In this document: positions 25,350 to 34,242 of the stretch, one piece after another
Layout of the letters: every line of letters starts with the position of its first letter
Numbering within the stretch: position 1 is the stretch's first letter
Source of the DNA: Minisyncoccota bacterium
GTDB lineage: Bacteria > Patescibacteriota > Minisyncoccia > Moranbacterales > GCA-2747515
Direction of reading: 5' to 3'
Assembly (NCBI GenBank): GCA_937936355.1
Contig: CALDDM010000026.1
Coordinates: forward strand, 1 to 39,149
Length of the DNA stretch: 39,149 nucleotides
Notes under the pieces: model-generated
Databases searched by the model: none
The model's input: only the letters and a program-made list of their open reading frames with translations
Told to the model about the DNA's origin: nothing
Position numbers and translations under genes: made by a program

Positions 25350-27317
25350 ATGCAAAATCCAAAAAAAGAAAAAGTGAAAACGAACACGACAAAAAAACAA
25401 TTTCGTGGTCTTGGTGTTTCTGCAATCCGTAGTGGCATCTATAGTTTTGTGCAGGACACTTCAAATCCTGGGGATACTTTTATTATCCAAAAATCGGCTG
25501 ATGGTCGATCTTTTGCGTTAAAAGACGTGGATGCACGTATTAGCAGTATCAATCTTCCACTCGATACAATTGAGTCATGCAGTAATTTTGCACTGGCTGA
25601 GCATGATGAGTATTATTACCTAACATATAAAACGAAAAAGAATGGCATAGCGCAGCTTGTGTTGGCGCAATCAAGTGACATGGTTGCGTGGGAAAAGATG
25701 GCAGTTGTGACAGCTGGAAATCAGGACGAGCATATAAGCGGGTGTGTTGTATCGAACTATACACACAAAGATCATCTCATGCTCTATGCTGGCGGTAGCC
25801 ATCTGTCACTTCATGGAAGCAACAATCTCATAGATTGGTATGCAGAGGCACCAGATTTACTCGGTGATCGCGTATCAGATGGAGAGGACATTACCATCGC
25901 GAGTATCGATGTATTGAATGAAGGTATACTAGTTGCATATTACACGCATACACGTCAAAAAAAAGGTGCAGAGATATCCGATACAAACGGAAGCACATTA
26001 AATCCACAAGATTATCGTCTACGCGCAGCTCTTTTTGATAAGGAAAATCCTGCAAAGTTATTGTGGCATAGCGAAGAATCTCTGCAGACAGTAGACCGGA
26101 ACACGCAAGACACCAAGGACCTAGGATCGCCCTTTGGTCTCGTGCTGCGTGATGATGCATTTATCTCATATTGGCAGGGAGTATCGGGAAGGCTTTATCT
26201 TTTCTACCATGTAGTATCCGGATCGGTACTTGATGAGGCTAAAGACGGAGATCGTGAGCTATGGAGTAGAGAAGAGTTGCCACAACTCGAACGCGTACCA
26301 GAAAATCCCATCATGGCACCCAAAGCAGAACACGCGTGGGAGTCAAAGGCGGCATTCAATCCAGCTGCGATATTTGTCGATGGAGCATTTCATATTATCT
26401 ACAGAGCAATTGGAGAAAATGATGTATCTGTTCTAGGTTATGCGAGAAGTGAAGATGGCATCAATATTTCATATCGTGATGAGCACCCTGCATATGTGCC
26501 ACGTGAGATTTTTGAAGGAGCACTGCAGCCACTAAATAAGGTCGACCACAAAAACTGGTCGCCCTACATGTCTGGCGGTGGTGCATGGGGAGGGTGCGAA
26601 GACCCACGACTCAACAGAATCGACGATCGTATTTACCTGACATATGTCGCCTATAATGGATGGCAGCCACCACGCCTCGCAATGGCATGGATCACCATAG
26701 AAAACTTTTTAAAGAGAGATTGGAAGTGGTCTAAGCCGGTCCTGATTTCACCGCCAGGTGTTGTATCCAAGAGTGGGTCAATGTTGCCAGAAAAAATTGA
26801 TGGGCATTATGTCTTTTTTCATCGTGTATTCCCTGACATCCACATAGACTTCATTGACGACCTTAATCGTTTTGATGGAAGGACATTTTTCCTTAAATGC
26901 CGCAGTAGTATTAAAGTTCGTGAAGATCATTGGGATGCTGGGAAGTTTTCTATGGGTGCGCCACCAATGAAAACGCGTGATGGATGGCTTGTTATTTACA
27001 GTGCAGTGTCTGGCCGGCAGGAGTGGGAGGGTAGTGATTTACGCTATAAAATTGGCGCTATGTTGCTAGACCTGAAAGACCCAACAAAAGTCATCTACAG
27101 ATCACATGACGCAATCCTTAAGCCAGAAGTACACTATGAGAATGATGGGGCAAAATATGGCATCATTTATCCATGTGGAGCAGTAATCAAAGGTGAGAAG
27201 TTATTTGTGTACTATGGAGGGTCAGATGAGTTCACATGTGTCGGTACGGCAAATCTGGATAATTTTCTTTCAAAGCTAAAAACAACGGGCAAAATAGAGG
27301 AGAGTCTAACGATATAG
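25350..27317 (+). CDS. GH130-family beta-mannoside phosphorylase/hydrolase with extra propeller
   Basis: 655 residues, no signal peptide, so probably cytoplasmic. The C-terminal half (about 312-640) is a GH130 five-bladed beta-propeller. NPIMAPK opens it, GCEDPR carries the likely catalytic Asp (D418), and VFFHRV (H491, R492) matches the phosphate-binding pair of the phosphorylase group. The last blade has YPCGAVIKG and VYYGGSDE. The N-terminal half (about 20-300) looks like a second propeller but has no GCEDPR motif, so it may serve binding or assembly. GH130 phosphorylases cleave beta-mannosides with phosphate to release mannose-1-phosphate, which could feed ManC. The next gene encodes another GH130 protein 29 bases later. 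Confidence 0.85.
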   Translation: MQNPKKEKVKTNTTKKQFRGLGVSAIRSGIYSFVQDTSNPGDTFIIQKSADGRSFALKDVDARISSINLPLDTIESCSNFALAEHDEYYYLTYKTKKNGIAQLVLAQSSDMVAWEKMAVVTAGNQDEHISGCVVSNYTHKDHLMLYAGGSHLSLHGSNNLIDWYAEAPDLLGDRVSDGEDITIASIDVLNEGILVAYYTHTRQKKGAEISDTNGSTLNPQDYRLRAALFDKENPAKLLWHSEESLQTVDRNTQDTKDLGSPFGLVLRDDAFISYWQGVSGRLYLFYHVVSGSVLDEAKDGDRELWSREELPQLERVPENPIMAPKAEHAWESKAAFNPAAIFVDGAFHIIYRAIGENDVSVLGYARSEDGINISYRDEHPAYVPREIFEGALQPLNKVDHKNWSPYMSGGGAWGGCEDPRLNRIDDRIYLTYVAYNGWQPPRLAMAWITIENFLKRDWKWSKPVLISPPGVVSKSGSMLPEKIDGHYVFFHRVFPDIHIDFIDDLNRFDGRTFFLKCRSSIKVREDHWDAGKFSMGAPPMKTRDGWLVIYSAVSGRQEWEGSDLRYKIGAMLLDLKDPTKVIYRSHDAILKPEVHYENDGAKYGIIYPCGAVIKGEKLFVYYGGSDEFTCVGTANLDNFLSKLKTTGKIEESLTI

Positions 27318-27346
27318 AATGGTTTAGTCAAAAATAAATCAAAAAT

Positions 27347-29314
27347 ATGAGAATAAAACGATTTCCCAATAACCCAATCCTAGGACCTGATCGAGATCTC
27401 GACTGGGAAGCACAGGCTGTGTTTAATGGTTGCCCAGTCAAGAGCGATGATGGCACCTACCACATGGCCTATCGTGCGCACTCATACGAACAAGAGCACG
27501 AAGGTGTTTTGATGGAACTTTCAACAATTGGCTACACAAAGAGCAAGAGTCCATATGAGTTTAATGGAGAGCGAACACAGCTCATTTACCCAGAGAAAGA
27601 ATGGGAGAAGTTTGGGTGTGAAGACCCGCGCGTAACAAAGATTGACGATACGTACTATATTATCTATACAGCGTTGTCAGATTATCCACACTCACCTGAT
27701 GGTATAAAACTCGGCGTAGCACTTACCAAAGATTTCAAGACAATCGAAGCAAAACACCAGGTCACACACTTCAACTCAAAGGCGATGGCCCTTTTCCCAG
27801 AGAAAATTGACGGCAAATACTGGGCAATTCTTACTATGAACACAGACAGGCCGCCTGTGCGCATAGCAGTAGCAAGCTTTGATCGCATAGAGCAAATGTG
27901 GGATAAGGCATATTGGGACCAGTGGCTTACAGAGCTTGATAAGCACACTGTTCACCTACAAAGAAAATTAGAAGATCACATCGAAATTGGTGCGCCACCT
28001 GTAAAGACCGGCGATGGGTGGTTGTTGCTCTACTCATATATTCGCGGTTATCGCACTGATCACCCAGTATTTGGTGTGGACGCAGCACTTCTGCGACCAG
28101 ACAAACCACGTCGTGTCATCGGACGTACGGCACACCCATTGCTTACACCACAAGAAACCTACGAGATGCATGGAATGATCCCAAACATTGCATTTCCTTC
28201 TGGTGCGCTCATAGAGGGTGATACTTTGCACTTTTACTATGGTGCAGCAGATAACGCAGTCGCAATTGCAGACATGTCTGTGTCAGAGGTAATTGACCAA
28301 GTACGACACAAGAAGTGTGAAGACTTTGTGGGGGAGGGGGCGATGCCAGTACAGCTCGAAAGGTTTGAAGGAAATCCAATTATCGAGCCAAACGCAGACA
28401 ATCCATTTGAGTCAAAGTACACACTTAATCCAACAGCAATACGCGATGAAGATACAACGTACATTCTCTATCGCGCACAAGATGAAGATGATACATCATA
28501 TGTAGGATTTGCTGCTGGACCAGATGGATTCCATATCGAAGAAAAGCTTGATCATCCAATCTATGTGCCGCGTGTTCCTGAGGAGGTGCGTGACGAACCG
28601 GGATTCTCAGGATGTGAAGATGCGCGTATCACACGTATGGGGGACAAGTTCTATATGTGTTACACGGCTTACAATGGCTATGATCATGCACGCGTTGCTT
28701 TTACATCAATCGATGTGCAAGACTTTCGTGATCGCAAGTGGGACAAGTGGGCACTACCACAAATCATTTCTCAGCCAGATGAATTTGACAAAAATAGTTG
28801 TCTCGTCGAAGAAAAGGTCGAAGGCAAATACATGTTCTTTCACCGCCTCCATAACGATATATGGATCGATACAGTAGATTCACTCACCTTCAATGAAGGT
28901 CAGTACATAAAAGGAAAGGTGCTCATGAGTCCACGTCCGGAGACGTGGGACAGTATTCGCATCGGAATCGCTGGGCCACCAATTAAAGTCCCAGGACAAG
29001 GGGAGGGTGGCAACGAATGGGTGCTCATCTACCACGCAATCTCTGCGCATGACGGCATGTACCGTTTGGGTGCAGCGCTGCTCGATCTCGGTAAGCAAGA
29101 AGTCCTCAGTCGACTTGACTATCCGATCTTGACACCGGAAGCTGACTACGAGAACAATGGCCTCAGGCCTGGAACGGTATTCTCGTGTGGACAGATTGTG
29201 CTTGATGACATTCTGTACGTCTACTATGGGGGTGCTGATCAAGTAACGTGCGCTGCAAGTATGGATTTCCAGTGCCTCATCGACGCCCTCAATGAGAAAA
29301 AAGAACAAGGCTAA
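27347..29314 (+). CDS. Tandem GH130-GH130 protein
   Basis: 655 residues, cytoplasmic, with two complete GH130 propellers. The first (about 1-325) has RFPNNPILGP, GCEDPR with D93, and AFPSGALIEG. Where phosphorylases have an FHR-type phosphate motif it reads KYWAILTMNTDRP. That resembles the GH130 branches that lost phosphate binding and act as hydrolases. The second (about 333-645) has RFEGNPIIEP, GCEDAR with D425 (Pro to Ala) and MFFHRL, so phosphate binding is kept. The two halves may therefore differ in reaction type. It is in one operon with the preceding GH130 gene (29-base gap), and a strong terminator follows. Confidence 0.87.
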   Translation: MRIKRFPNNPILGPDRDLDWEAQAVFNGCPVKSDDGTYHMAYRAHSYEQEHEGVLMELSTIGYTKSKSPYEFNGERTQLIYPEKEWEKFGCEDPRVTKIDDTYYIIYTALSDYPHSPDGIKLGVALTKDFKTIEAKHQVTHFNSKAMALFPEKIDGKYWAILTMNTDRPPVRIAVASFDRIEQMWDKAYWDQWLTELDKHTVHLQRKLEDHIEIGAPPVKTGDGWLLLYSYIRGYRTDHPVFGVDAALLRPDKPRRVIGRTAHPLLTPQETYEMHGMIPNIAFPSGALIEGDTLHFYYGAADNAVAIADMSVSEVIDQVRHKKCEDFVGEGAMPVQLERFEGNPIIEPNADNPFESKYTLNPTAIRDEDTTYILYRAQDEDDTSYVGFAAGPDGFHIEEKLDHPIYVPRVPEEVRDEPGFSGCEDARITRMGDKFYMCYTAYNGYDHARVAFTSIDVQDFRDRKWDKWALPQIISQPDEFDKNSCLVEEKVEGKYMFFHRLHNDIWIDTVDSLTFNEGQYIKGKVLMSPRPETWDSIRIGIAGPPIKVPGQGEGGNEWVLIYHAISAHDGMYRLGAALLDLGKQEVLSRLDYPILTPEADYENNGLRPGTVFSCGQIVLDDILYVYYGGADQVTCAASMDFQCLIDALNEKKEQG

Positions 29315-29351
29315 GAGAGGAAAAAAGATGAAACGATGTCAGCCAGAAAAT

Positions 29352-29378
29352 AAAAAGCTCACTCTATGTGAGCTTTTT
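29352..29378 (+). terminator. Intrinsic terminator of the GH130 operon
   Basis: AAAAAGCTCAC pairs perfectly with GTGAGCTTTTT (11 bp) around TCTAT. The A/T-symmetric arms could also stop transcription from the other side. Confidence 0.93.
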
Positions 29379-29466
29379 GCGTCAATGAAATTATAATGAC
29401 TTCTCGTCAGGAATACTAAGGATTGTAGTGTAGCAAGAAGTATTATCTGCATTTCTGCTAAGGCTA

Positions 29467-29495
29467 TTGACACAGAGACGAGAGTGTGATATTTT
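29467..29495 (+). promoter_or_regulatory. Promoter of the three-hairpin RNA
   Basis: A perfect TTGACA and TATTTT are 17 bases apart, with an extended TGA. It has the same hexamers and spacing as the promoter at 14908. The expected start is near 29502. Confidence 0.8.
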
Positions 29496-29501
29496 GCTCT
29501 T

Positions 29502-29636
29502 ATAACCGCCAGTGGAGTGAACCACAAAAACTCAGCAGAGTGAACTGCTCAAAAAACACAAGGCCAGCAGAGTGAACTGCTCAAAAAAACACGCGACACC
29601 CAATTCCCCCGTCATCTGAGATGACAGGGGTTTTTT
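29502..29636 (+). ncRNA. Candidate small RNA with three AGTGAA-loop hairpins
   Basis: A promoter at 29467 and a terminator at 29606-29636 (CCCC, then GTCATC/GATGAC, GGGG and six T) bracket about 135 non-coding bases. Three short hairpins share the loop AGTGAA: GTGG/CCAC at 29512-29525, AGCAG/CTGCT at 29534-29549 and AGCAG/CTGCT at 29566-29581. A-rich linkers separate them. The stem of the first differs from the other two but still pairs, while the loop stays the same. That favours an RNA structure under selection. The layout recalls protein-titrating RNAs such as CsrB/RsmZ, but the loop is not the CsrA GGA type in two of three hairpins. The family is unknown. Confidence 0.65.
29533..29592 (+). 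repeat. Tandem 27/28-bp direct repeat inside the candidate RNA
   Basis: Copies at 29533-29559 and 29565-29592 share CAGCAGAGTGAACTGCTC followed by an A run and CAC. They differ only by one A in the run. Confidence 0.92.
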
Positions 29637-29886
29637 AATGGCATGATGGTATATTGCACGAGGGTTAGTGGGTGGTAACGTAGGTGGTAGTGTCATCGCA
29701 GTAGCCATACCCAATGGCGCTTTTTAATTCAAACAAGAAGAATGTAGGAAGATAACAATTTTTTAATAAGGCTTTATGTGTATAAGCTTTACAAAAAGAT
29801 CGCTGTCCGCTAAGATGAGTGTAAAGATAGAGACGAAACGCTGCGTCGGTGGCGTTTTTTCTATCGGTGCAATAGCTTTTATATTA
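29637..29886 (+). other. Non-coding stretch with two further terminator-like hairpins
   Basis: No supported gene. TGG-TATATT (29647-29655) could be an extended -10. GCCAT/ATGGC at 29704-29718, followed by GCTTTTT, would end a transcript of roughly 65 bases. A second unit may start near 29790. It contains a TTTACA/TGTAAA pair and ends at AAACGC/GCGTTT (29836-29857) with T to 29860. Both could be small RNAs, or simply terminators clearing the way for typA. Confidence 0.4.
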
Positions 29887-29917
29887 ATGACCAAAAGGCA
29901 GTCCCCATACTGGTCAT
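29887..29917 (+). promoter_or_regulatory. Inverted repeat upstream of typA
   Basis: ATGACCA (29887-29893) and TGGTCAT (29911-29917) form a 7-bp perfect stem 27 bases before the typA ATG. TATATT at 29880-29885 may be the -10, placing the hairpin in the leader. It could be an operator or a leader structure. Confidence 0.45.
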
Positions 29918-29944
29918 CCAGGTGGCAAGCTGACAAGATATATT

Positions 29945-31717
29945 ATGGAAATACGAAACGTCGCGATCATAGCCCATGTAGACCATGGCAAAACGACGAT
30001 CACTGATGCGATCATGAAGCAAACAGGCGCAGCATCAGAGGAGGTGTCAATGGATTCCAATGACCTAGAGAAAGAGCGTGGGATCACAATCTACGCAAAG
30101 AACACATCCGTACGCTACAAAGAAACAAAGATCAACATTGTAGACACACCAGGTCACGCAGACTTTGGCTCAGAGGTAGAGCGCGTATTACGTTCAATTG
30201 ACAGCGTTGTTCTTGTGGTAGATGCACAGGAAGGGCCAATGCCACAAACAAGGTTTGTGCTAGGAAAATCACTTGAGCTGGGACACAAGCCAATGGTTGT
30301 CATCAACAAGATCGACAAGCCTGCAGCAAGGCTTGGTGAGGTAGAAGAAGAAATTTACGAGTTATTTTTGGACCTTGGTGCTGATGATAATCAGCTTGAC
30401 TTTCCGACAATCTACGCAATTGGTCGCGATGGTGTAGCAAAAGTAAAGCCAGAAGATGAGGGTGACGATATGACGCCAATGCTTGATATGATTCTGGACC
30501 ATGTTGAACCGGCAAAAAACGATACAGAGGCGCCGTTGCGACTACAGCCCTTCTCCCTTGCTTACGACAACTTTCTCGGACGGCTCGCAGTTGCACGCGT
30601 TTATGAAGGCAAGATGACAGAGGGACAAGTCTTTGTCAAAAGTGAGAACAAAGAATCGCGAAGTGCAAAAATCATAAAGATCTTCACATTTGAGGGCGTA
30701 CAAAGAACTGAGACCAAGGAGGCAGTTGCGGGAGACATCGTGATGTTTGCAGGGATCGACGATATAGATATCGGTGAAACAGTCGCAGCAAACGAAGATG
30801 CAGAAGTCTTGCCGGCAATCACTGTTGATGAGCCAACAATCTCCCTCACATTCCTGGTAAATGACTCACCATTTGCAGGAAAAGAAGGAAAATTTGTTAC
30901 CAGGGAGCAAATCAAAGAACGCTTACAGAAGGAGCTTGAGGTAAACGTTGGTTTGAGAGTGGATTTTGATACGTTTACAGTATACGGTCGAGGGGAAATG
31001 CACATCGCAGTGCTCTTGGAGAACATGCGACGTGAAGGATTTGAGCTTGCAGTATCGCAACCACGCGTCATCATCAAAGACGTAGACGGAGTAAAAAGCG
31101 AGCCTTTTGAGGAGCTCACGATCACGGTCCCAGAAGAGTACTCTGGAGCAATTATTGAAAAACTTGGAAAGCGCAAGGGTGTTATGAGTGATATGAAACA
31201 CGGCGCTGATGGGGTGCGTATGCTTTTTGAAATTCCAACACGAGGCGCGCTTGGTTACAGGAGTGAGTTCATCGTCGATACAAAAGGAGAGGGAATTCTC
31301 TCAAGCCGTTTTATTGAGTTTCGACCACATGCTGGTGAGATCAAGAAGCGTGCAGTTGGATCGATGATCTCAGGAGAGACTGGTAAGGCGTTAGCATTTT
31401 CTCTGGCAAACTTGCAGCAGCGAGGATCACTTTATATCGGAGCATCAGTTGAGGTGTATGAGGGTCAAGTGATTGGTAACACGGCAAAGGGTGAAGAGAT
31501 GACAGTTAACCCGATCAAGGGAAAGCAGTTGACAAACATGCGTGCAAGTGGAAGTGACGATACGATATCACTGACGCCACCAGTGGAAATGACGATTGAA
31601 AAAGGGATGGAGATTATGGTAGATGATGAGTATTTGGAAATTACACCAGAAAGTGTGCGTTTGCGAAAACAGTTCCTCAAGGAGATGGATCGCACCAAGG
31701 CAAATCGCAATAAGTAG
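29945..31717 (+). CDS. typA: Ribosome-associated GTPase TypA/BipA
   Basis: This 590-residue translational GTPase helps ribosome assembly and growth under stress, notably cold. The GTPase motifs are complete: AHVDHGKTT (P-loop), [13 protein letters not shown] (switch I), DTPGHADFG (switch II) and NKIDKP (G4). EF-G-like domains follow, and the C-terminal part has the TypA-specific [19 protein letters not shown] and [18 protein letters not shown] stretches. The length is slightly under the usual 600-615 because the segment between P-loop and switch I is short. It precedes rpmG and rpmB, a translation-related cluster, but has its own terminator. Confidence 0.95.
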   Translation: MEIRNVAIIAHVDHGKTTITDAIMKQTGAASEEVSMDSNDLEKERGITIYAKNTSVRYKETKINIVDTPGHADFGSEVERVLRSIDSVVLVVDAQEGPMPQTRFVLGKSLELGHKPMVVINKIDKPAARLGEVEEEIYELFLDLGADDNQLDFPTIYAIGRDGVAKVKPEDEGDDMTPMLDMILDHVEPAKNDTEAPLRLQPFSLAYDNFLGRLAVARVYEGKMTEGQVFVKSENKESRSAKIIKIFTFEGVQRTETKEAVAGDIVMFAGIDDIDIGETVAANEDAEVLPAITVDEPTISLTFLVNDSPFAGKEGKFVTREQIKERLQKELEVNVGLRVDFDTFTVYGRGEMHIAVLLENMRREGFELAVSQPRVIIKDVDGVKSEPFEELTITVPEEYSGAIIEKLGKRKGVMSDMKHGADGVRMLFEIPTRGALGYRSEFIVDTKGEGILSSRFIEFRPHAGEIKKRAVGSMISGETGKALAFSLANLQQRGSLYIGASVEVYEGQVIGNTAKGEEMTVNPIKGKQLTNMRASGSDDTISLTPPVEMTIEKGMEIMVDDEYLEITPESVRLRKQFLKEMDRTKANRNK

Positions 31718-31725
31718 GCCTGCAC

Positions 31726-31753
31726 AAAGAACTTCTCATAGAGGTTCTTTTGC
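31726..31753 (+). terminator. Intrinsic terminator after typA
   Basis: AAAGAAC pairs with GTTCTTT across an 11-base loop, followed by a short T/G run. The stem is weaker than others in this window. Confidence 0.65.
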
Positions 31754-31804
31754 TATATGCAGAAAGTTCAGTCACGCAGAAGAATCTGCGAGTAAGCGGG
31801 GGTC

Positions 31805-31833
31805 TTGCAAAAATAACCAATGTAGGCTATACT
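31805..31833 (+). promoter_or_regulatory. Promoter of rpmG-rpmB
   Basis: TTGCAA and TATACT are 17 bases apart. The predicted start near 31840 leaves a leader of about 22 bases to the rpmG ATG. Confidence 0.7.
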
Positions 31834-31861
31834 AGCCCTTACAAAGAACTATATTACTTTT

Positions 31862-32041
31862 ATGGCACAAGACAATCTCATTAGACTTGTTTCGCAGGGA
31901 GACGAAGAGGGAAATGGCAAAGGTCACACGATCTACGCACACAAAAACACCAAGAAGCTCCGTGGACACAAGATCGAGCTCAAGAAATTCAATCCAATCG
32001 TCAAAAAACACACAGTCTACAAAGAAAAGCCAAAGAAGTAA
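31862..32041 (+). CDS. rpmG: Large-subunit ribosomal protein bL33
   Basis: 59 residues, short enough to be missed by length filters. NLIRLVSQG at the N-terminus, the central YAHKNTKKL and the C-terminal KIELKKFNPIVKKHTVYKE follow the bL33 pattern. None of the four zinc-ribbon cysteines is present, so this is the zinc-independent (C-minus) form. A longer acidic-Gly insert (GDEEGNGKGH) replaces the usual first turn. It shares a promoter with rpmB, which begins 49 bases later. The protein binds near the E-site of the large subunit. Confidence 0.9.
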   Translation: MAQDNLIRLVSQGDEEGNGKGHTIYAHKNTKKLRGHKIELKKFNPIVKKHTVYKEKPKK

Positions 32042-32090
32042 GTGCTGATCGCAGAGATTGATACTAAAACGTTATTATTATTGCAAAAAG

Positions 32091-32330
32091 ATGTCTCGAA
32101 CATGCAAAATTACAGGAAAAGGTACGATTGCTGGACATAATGTTTCACATTCCCAGACCAAGACAAAGCGCACTTTTCGTGCAAACATCCAGAACAAGCG
32201 TCTCATGAATCCTGCGACAGGTACGATGATGCGAGTGAAGTTGTCAACTGCAGGACTGCGAACACTCAAGAAGTGGCAAAGTGAAGGTAAGAAATACGAC
32301 TTACGTAAACTCACCAAAGACAATGCCTAA
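32091..32330 (+). CDS. rpmB: Large-subunit ribosomal protein bL28
   Basis: 79 residues. The N-terminal SRTCKITGKGTIAGHNVSHSQTKTKRTF is the bL28 signature (Cys, TGK, GN/HN-SH, TKR-F), and the basic C-terminal part is typical. The start was set at ATG 32091; an upstream in-frame ATT/ATG-like extension from 32058 (MILKRYYYCKK) does not fit the family. rpmG lies 49 bases upstream and a strong terminator follows. Confidence 0.93.
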   Translation: MSRTCKITGKGTIAGHNVSHSQTKTKRTFRANIQNKRLMNPATGTMMRVKLSTAGLRTLKKWQSEGKKYDLRKLTKDNA

Positions 32331-32350
32331 GTACGCGATCTAGGCAGGGT

Positions 32351-32378
32351 AAAAACCACCAAATGAGGGTGGTTTTTT
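32351..32378 (+). terminator. Intrinsic terminator after rpmB
   Basis: AAAAACCACC pairs with GGTGGTTTTT around a 7-base loop and ends in six T. Confidence 0.9.
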
Positions 32379-32401
32379 GTTCTCCTCAAAAGAGTTGGTG
32401 A

Positions 32402-32430
32402 TTGACGAGGGAGGTTTCAAGTGCTAGAGT
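32402..32430 (+). promoter_or_regulatory. Promoter of the DUF5011/DUF5648 protein gene
   Basis: TTGACG and TAGAGT are 17 bases apart, with an extended TGC. The expected start near 32437 gives a leader of about 26 bases. Confidence 0.7.
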
Positions 32431-32462
32431 TTATAGTACATAATCCTTAGAAATTAAAGAGT

Positions 32463-34103
32463 ATGAAACGTATACTCCTTTTATTGGTACTTACATTTAT
32501 TGCTGCTTCACCGCAGTTTATATACGCAGCTCCAGATCTCAAACATATCACGACCGAAATAATATCTACACAGCCATATTTAAGTGGAAATGATGTACAC
32601 ATAACTCACACTCTTAATAATAGTGATGAGGGTGATCCGGTGACAATACATTTTCAAATCCATGACAAAGATGGTATACATCTAGAAGAGTATGATTACA
32701 TAATCGAAAACACAATCATCGAGCAGGACACATCACAATTTTTTGATGCATCTTTTCAAATGCCGATAGGTGAATACGTCCTCAATATTGCAGTCACATC
32801 ACCTGATTTGATTACTGATTATCTAATGGTGCCAGATGCCGCTAGCTTTGAAGTTGTAGCACGCTCTCCAGTGGCTGAAGATCCAGAAATTGAAATTGCT
32901 AAAGAGGTAGATACAATCAGGCCAGTGATCAAACTTATTGAGTCTGCACAGGTACTCGTTGAGTATGGCGATACTTTCACAGATCCTTTTGTGGAGGCGG
33001 TAGATGACAGGGATGGTGATATTACTGACGATGTAGTGACAATTGGTACGATAGATACAAGTAAGAGTGGAAAGCAAATCATATCATACTTTGTTGAAGA
33101 CGCAGCGGGAAATGGTGCTATTCCGGTGATACGTACAGTCTATGTTTCAAATCAGCCAGTAAAGGAGGTGACAGTGGTTAAAGAGGAAACAGTCCCGCAG
33201 ATAGCTGTAATTGATTCATTGGTACCCCAAGATAGTCTTGAACTAGAAAATGTAGTGGAGGGCGAAGTTGATGGAGGTTTTGAAATCGAGGCAGAGTTTG
33301 AGCCTGCTACTCTGAAGGTGGGAGATGTGGGAGAGATAGAGATCGAGGTCGAAAACAAGGATGCTATAGCAAAAGACTATGTATTGTATATGTTCCTCGA
33401 AGATGAGGACAAGAATTTCATCAGTAATGACAATTACTTCGTAGACCAAAGTATAAGTGCAAGTGGAGAAAAAGAGTATGCATTTACATGGCTCAACAAT
33501 GAAAAGCCGGGAATCTATAGCATGTGGGCAGAGATAAAAAACAGTGATTGGTCAGGAGATCCTGAAAATGCTGGGTGCACATGTCTACACAAACAGATGG
33601 TTGGACAGATTACAGTAGAAGAGGGTGGGCCAGAGGAAACAGGGAATTCACTGTATAGATTCTGGAGTGAGAGTTTTCGTGGGCATTTTTTCACAACTTC
33701 ACTCAATGAAGCTGAGGGGTTAAAAAATAATCCTAACTGGACATATGAGGGCACATTATCACAAAAAACAGTAAACAAAAGTCTTCTGACAGACGAACAG
33801 ATCCGTGAATTGGATGTAAAGCCTGTATATCGCTTCTGGAGCGCACAGTTTAAGCATCATTTCTACACAATTTCAGAAACAGAAAAAAACACTCTCATTC
33901 AAAATAGCTCAGACTGGGCATATGAATCAGTTGCGTACTACGCGTTTGCACAGCGACAAATGGACACCACAGCAGTGCATAGATTCTGGAGTCCAAGTTA
34001 TAAGGGTCATTTCTTTACAACGTCTGAAACCGAGAAAGATTCTCTGATTGAAAACGATCCAAATTGGGTATACGAAGGCATAGCATGGTACATGCAAAAA
34101 TAA
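32463..34103 (+). CDS. Secreted multi-domain protein (DUF5011 plus three DUF5648-type repeats)
   Basis: 546 residues with a cleavable-type signal peptide (residues 1-22, ending FIYAAP). A beta-sandwich domain follows, then a DUF5011 Ig-like domain at about 155-230 (YGDTFTDPFVEAVDDRDGDIT, SKSGKQIISYFVEDAAGN). A second Ig-like region lies at about 270-385. The C-terminus holds three repeats of about 50 residues starting near 396, 455 and 506. Each has a YRFWS/HRFWS opening, HFFTTS or HFYTIS, and an NWxYEG ending, the DUF5648 pattern. DUF5648-type repeats are known from secreted hydrolases and surface proteins and are thought to bind something, but the ligand is not established. No anchor is seen, so it is probably released or held non-covalently. 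Single-gene unit. Confidence 0.82.
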   Translation: MKRILLLLVLTFIAASPQFIYAAPDLKHITTEIISTQPYLSGNDVHITHTLNNSDEGDPVTIHFQIHDKDGIHLEEYDYIIENTIIEQDTSQFFDASFQMPIGEYVLNIAVTSPDLITDYLMVPDAASFEVVARSPVAEDPEIEIAKEVDTIRPVIKLIESAQVLVEYGDTFTDPFVEAVDDRDGDITDDVVTIGTIDTSKSGKQIISYFVEDAAGNGAIPVIRTVYVSNQPVKEVTVVKEETVPQIAVIDSLVPQDSLELENVVEGEVDGGFEIEAEFEPATLKVGDVGEIEIEVENKDAIAKDYVLYMFLEDEDKNFISNDNYFVDQSISASGEKEYAFTWLNNEKPGIYSMWAEIKNSDWSGDPENAGCTCLHKQMVGQITVEEGGPEETGNSLYRFWSESFRGHFFTTSLNEAEGLKNNPNWTYEGTLSQKTVNKSLLTDEQIRELDVKPVYRFWSAQFKHHFYTISETEKNTLIQNSSDWAYESVAYYAFAQRQMDTTAVHRFWSPSYKGHFFTTSETEKDSLIENDPNWVYEGIAWYMQK

Positions 34104-34109
34104 AGAATA

Positions 34110-34134
34110 AAAAGAGGCGCAAGCCTCTTTTTTT
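34110..34134 (+). terminator. Intrinsic terminator with GCAA tetraloop
   Basis: GAGGC and GCCTC, extended by A/T pairs, close a GCAA loop and run into seven or more T. Confidence 0.9.
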
Positions 34135-34158
34135 ATAATACAAATTGATAGTAAAAAA

Positions 34159-34187
34159 TTGACAAAACAGTGATGATCCTATATCGT
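34159..34187 (+). promoter_or_regulatory. Promoter of the MFP-RND operon
   Basis: TTGACA is perfect. The -10 is ambiguous: TATATC with a 15-base spacer or TATCGT with 17. The leader would be about 50 bases. Confidence 0.5.
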
Positions 34188-34242
34188 CAACAGTATTATG
34201 ACGTGCTAACTACAGCTTTCAAGTATAAATCAATACAGAAAT

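Noticed and set aside
29512-29592. CRISPR array
   Set aside because: Only two or three very short repeats, spacers of about 5-10 bases, and no cas genes.
29532-29714. 60-residue reading frame on the - strand across the small RNA
   Set aside because: It crosses a terminator and tandem repeats and has no plausible start context.
29641-29725. tRNA-like sequence
   Set aside because: No T-loop GGTTCGA-type motif, no anticodon arm and no cloverleaf could be drawn.
29776-30006. 76-residue reading frame overlapping the typA start
   Set aside because: It runs through a terminator and into typA in another frame; it has no ribosome site.
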